This document shows, piece by piece, positions 60,474-64,000 of a stretch of DNA of 64,000 nt. The stretch lies in assembly GCA_037576195.1 (NCBI GenBank), contig CM075101.1, positions 9,920,001-9,984,000 of the forward strand, in the 5' to 3' direction. The notes under the pieces were generated by a model that ran no database searches, was not told where the DNA came from, and was given only the letters and a program-made list of their open reading frames with translations. A program made the position numbers and the translations under genes. Source of the DNA: Phytoseiulus persimilis. Lineage: Eukaryota; Arthropoda; Arachnida; Mesostigmata; Phytoseiidae. The number at the start of each line of letters is the position of its first letter. Positions within the stretch are counted from its first letter, which is position 1.

Positions 60474-60959
60474 CTATTTCTGAATTTGTACACGCGAAGC
60501 TGTGGGGAGGAGGTACCCATACGCTGGAACGAGGCTGATTGGACGATCCATACAGAGCCATATGATGATCCAAACGGCTGCGGGATGACCGAATTCCATA
60601 TCGGGGCGGTGAAACTCAGCAGTTCCTGATCTGGAATAAGCCGAGTGCCAATGCAGAACGTTACGAGTCCGCAAACTCGCTTCCACCCGCTCAGTCTGCT
60701 TCTCAACGCGCCTAGAGGGTACACACGCGACCGCAGCGTTTAGAGGTTCTGGCACTTTGTTCGGAACCCCCAAGTCGACCAGCTCGATATCAGTCGGAAT
60801 CTCCAGAGTCATTTCCCAAGCCACGGCGCGGAGGAGAACCAGAAAACGGATCTCTCCCGCGGTGGTCGCGATCCAGTTTCTCATCGGTTGCTGTTGAGGC
60901 CACTGGTTCTGGCCACAACCCTTTGATGACTCGTTGTTACAGAAATGATGGATGTTTGC
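60474..60959 (-). CDS. Candidate last exon, unidentified protein
   Basis: Following an acceptor-like CTGCTATTAG, 161 codons stay open to a stop at 60474. The reading contains FCNNESSKGCGQNQWPQQQ, then RNWIATTAGEIRFLVLL and EIPTDIELVDLGVPNK. The length is notable, but a second frame of the same strand is also open at 60431-60724, so the true frame is uncertain. Confidence 0.3.
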   Translation of the reverse strand, partial: ANIHHFCNNESSKGCGQNQWPQQQPMRNWIATTAGEIRFLVLLRAVAWEMTLEIPTDIELVDLGVPNKVPEPLNAAVACVPSRRVEKQTERVEASLRTRNVLHWHSAYSRSGTAEFHRPDMEFGHPAAVWIIIWLCMDRPISLVPAYGYLLPTASRVQIQK

Positions 60960-61665
60960 CTAATAGCAGTGGTAAGATCTCTCCGGAGGGTTCTCGATAA
61001 GACGGACTTTCCTCCCAACAATACAAGTTGAAGATCACCAAACTGGTGCTGTTGCAGCTGCGACGCACGCTGGTCTACGCACGAACAAGGCGTCTCGTCC
61101 TGAGAAAGACCGGGACGAAGGGTCCCTATCGGAGCTTGGTGGCTCGACAGCTCAGCATAAGATCCCGGGACCATCAGCAAGAACGCAGAATATATTGAGC
61201 GAAACTCTCCAAGGAAACATTCTGTAGTGGAGCATGTCAGTTGACACTTGTAGCTGGGCTAGTTTCAAGATGGGACAGTTGTTCAAAGCGTTTTTCTAAG
61301 CGGCGAGAAGCCATGATTTGTCTTCTCCATAAAGCCATTTAGCTTTCAACAGTGGGTGGTTAGCGCGGCGAGAGATGTCCCGTTGCCACCACCGCGCCAT
61401 CCAAGATTCTGTTGGAGAAATTTGTCTCGAAAAGAACGGAGAGAGATGCGAAAAAAACCATTCGTGAAAAGCTCTAGTTTTCTATTGCCAAAAAAGGAAC
61501 TCCCCGATCTGGGCAGCTGTTGTGCCTCGCAAAACATCCGTTTCCATCACTCGGACAATTATCGATGACCCATCTCCGAAGAAGTCACCACTTTATGTGG
61601 GATCATCGGGCTCTAGTAATCTGTATCATTGGCTCGAACGCCTGTTCTCGATCCTGTTCCAAACC

Positions 61666-61923
61666 TCAAGATTCGGAAAACTTTTCGGCCGAGGGCGTTT
61701 TGATCACCTGAATCATCGGCGGCGCCGAGTTGGCCGAGGCTTCAGCTGACTCGATCACGGACGACAGAGAGCGAGGGAGAGAGAACAGGAGCTCGCTCAG
61801 CTCTTGATCTGGAGTTCTGCAAGTCATGTTCTCCCGGGTCGAAACTGCGTCTCGAGCAGCAGCCCTTCCCGTTTCGAGCAACCCAATGCAACGGGTGGAT
61901 GACAATAAACTATTGTTGACCAA
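61666..61923 (-). CDS. Candidate exon, unidentified Ser/Ala-rich protein
   Basis: The frame opens after an AACAG acceptor. It reads TRCIGLLETGRAAARDAV, then TPDQELSELLFSLPRSLSSV and SAEASANSAPPMIQ, and stops at 61666. A possible GTGATC donor follows MIQ. It is helical in character, with no family recognised. The plus strand is also open here, which lowers confidence. Confidence 0.3.
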   Translation of the reverse strand: MVNNSLLSSTRCIGLLETGRAAARDAVSTRENMTCRTPDQELSELLFSLPRSLSSVIESAEASANSAPPMIQVIKTPSAEKFSES

Positions 61924-64000
61924 CTGTTACCTCTTTTCAACAGTGGTCGTCACCTGGCCAGACCAGTTCGCACGGCGCTCTCGAAAAAGAATAAATTCAC
62001 AACAACAGCGCTACACAGATCTAGCAAGTGGGGTGATTTCGATCCAGGCGGGGGCCGAACCGTCGACTGCCCGGTTAGACTTCTTCCTCGTCAGCGCGTC
62101 TGTTCGCAAGCAAGCGACCGTCCGATCAGCTGTTGGCCCGGAGCTCCGAGCCAACCCTGATTCGTTCTCTCCAGATGGCCACAACTCATATGCACGGGAT
62201 TAGCACTCGAACAGGTTTAATCGTTTTCTTATCCGCTCCCCAATCCTCAGGCGTCACAATAATCATCCCGAAAACTAGAAAAGATTAATCTGATTCCTCT
62301 ACGCCCACTTTGAATGTCGAGTTCCAAGTTTTTGATACCCCGTCGAAAAGCTCAGAAGTTGGATTGATTGTTTCTGAAATTTCTGCGATCATGCCTTGGA
62401 TGCGCGGGAGGGAGAAAAAATAACTGTGTCAGCGTGCGGAGTGAGTTTCGTACCGAGAGACATTATCTGAAGTGATAGGCAGTGATATGCTGGTCGTCGA
62501 GCAGCTACCCGTGTCTGTGTTCGGACTCCGGAGGGAGCGAAAAATCGCTCTCAGAAGTTTTGGTGTGCTTCTCGCACCAGGGACTCTTGGGCGGTCAAGG
62601 CGATCACGCGAGTGAGCGATGGGAAGCCCCGAATAATTAACTGCTTGGTTCCTCTAATCGCTCGATCGGTCTCAAGCCGTTGTCTCGCTAGCTTCTGGCC
62701 GTCCAATCTAGCACAATGCCAATGCCAACTTACGAATCGATGCAGTCTCAACAGCTGACAGGCTTCACTGGTTGAACCCTGCTCAAATCCCCTGTTCCGC
62801 CTGGACACGTTCAGACATGTCTGCACTCGCTTACGCCTGGCAAACCCTGTCGGCACCCCCACTCGCCCCCCGCACCTGATGCTCCCTTAGGGGCAGTCGT
62901 CCCACGTCTCACGACGTTCCCTCTCGAAGAGACGTCGCTCAGTGCGAAAGTTAACTTTAATGAGCTCTGACATATTCGTCGTGACTGAAACGAGCCGTGG
63001 CCGCGTCGTGAGATCCCCAATCGGCTCCTTGGAAGGAATCCCTTTTCGGAATTGGTTTGCGTCGCGGCAAGAACGAGCCATAGATCTTGGATGATACGAT
63101 GCAGGCTTTTAGTTAAAAGCAATGTCTGGAGAAAGTACCCTCGACACTCGTGGGAACCTCTGCTGGATGAGCTAAATCTTCCTTTAGGAGACTTTTCACT
63201 TTTTTCGCTGAAAAAGGTTCGACAAGCTCCCGAAGCAACATCGTTCTCAATCTGAATGTGTTTCTAACATCACGTCGCTATATTATGAGCCTCCAGGCAG
63301 CGAGTTTCCGCGGCGACAGCTCTCTGAGCAAACGCCTAAATTTGCGCACGAACGCTGGTCTCAAATATGGAGCGAAAATTCGGTGTTTCCGTGTTTTCCT
63401 TTCATACCCGAACAGGCAATAACAGCCTAACGAGATCGAATATCTAACGCTCTGGTACACGGTTCCATGTTTCTCCGAACATTCTGGGATAAAATTTAAG
63501 TCCGACGATATGGGGGACTGCGGAACAGTTTCATGAACTGCGTGCTTGGCCACGCGCAGACGTTCGATACTTATTGGATATTTGATCGAATCAAAGGATC
63601 CCGCGATGTCGATTTCTTTCGGCCCCCTCTTTCCTTGATTTCCACGCGGGACCGTTGCGTCGCGGGGAGCTCTGTGCTCGTCCGCCTTTTAGGATATCGT
63701 TTGAAGGTTTCGTTACAGATCTCTTGCCGAGCTGTGGGCGTTCTTGCAACTCTGCCTCCACACGTTTGCTGGGCTGAATTTCCCCTGGTTCAGACTGAAG
63801 TCTTTGAAGCTTCGCGTGGTTGAAGTCTCCCATGTGAATCGCAGATCAGCCCTAAAGCCGCCCGCGCTTATTGGATCCTCCTGCTGATATTCATAACAGC
63901 TGATATAGCACCTGATATGCTGATCGGGGGGAAAACTACACCTTTTTGAGGAAAGACTGAGCGGCGCTCCTCTCCGTACTTTTTCTCTTTCGAAATTTCA
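61924..64000. other. Right end of window, nothing recognised
   Basis: There are scattered short open frames. No rRNA, tRNA, repeat array or conserved domain was recognised. Confidence 0.4.

Noticed and set aside
61990..62110. tRNA-like sequence within a plus-strand open frame
   Set aside because: The T-arm-like segments have mismatched stems and no cloverleaf could be drawn on either strand.

Overview
The window is nuclear DNA from a eukaryote with small introns, most plausibly a chelicerate such as a mesostigmatan mite (inference). Coding exons are interrupted by GT-AG introns mostly 65-280 nt long. Base composition is near 50 % GC. The gene set is animal: beta-COP, an undivided KMT2C/D histone methyltransferase, UBE4B, a tandem 5S rDNA array and an agrin-type NtA/Kazal protein. 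In Drosophila the KMT2C/D ancestor is split into Lpt and trr, so the intact gene argues against a fly.

Layout. 1-3297 (minus): 5' two thirds of the coatomer beta subunit gene, 11 exons, running off the left edge. 4059-4730 (minus): two exons of an unidentified cysteine-containing protein. 7118-24920 (minus): KMT2C/D-like gene, 21 coding exons, about 4,345 residues, with AT hooks, N-terminal ePHD/PHD cluster, central PHDs, HMG box, long Gln-rich region, second ePHD, FYRN/FYRC, Win motif, SET and post-SET. All exon phases join except at one probable one-base frameshift in a PHD finger. 26975-29903 (plus): 5S rDNA array with a 281-bp unit, ten full-length genes, a truncated copy at the left edge and decayed material at the right edge. 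30705-31479 (plus): two exons of an unidentified single-pass membrane protein. 31744-31938 (minus): orphan last exon of a membrane protein. A single N at 31956 separates it from UBE4B (plus, 31957-34671), which starts abruptly in mid-protein. That N looks like an unsized gap or misjoin.

34672-64000 is gene-poor. It holds a short secreted protein with an agrin NtA domain and one follistatin/Kazal domain (39386-40305, minus), a foldback inverted repeat of about 660 bp (41531-42190), an interrupted minisatellite with a 45-48 bp unit (about 43105-44095), several weak candidate exons, and a CT/GC-rich low-complexity stretch near 58.1-58.75 kb that resembles a promoter or 5' UTR.

The neighbours do not form a functional unit: vesicle coat, enhancer H3K4 methylation, ribosomal 5S RNA and ubiquitin chain elongation are housekeeping functions lying side by side. 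Gene models were built by hand from reading frame, splice sites and recalled family sequences. No database search was possible.
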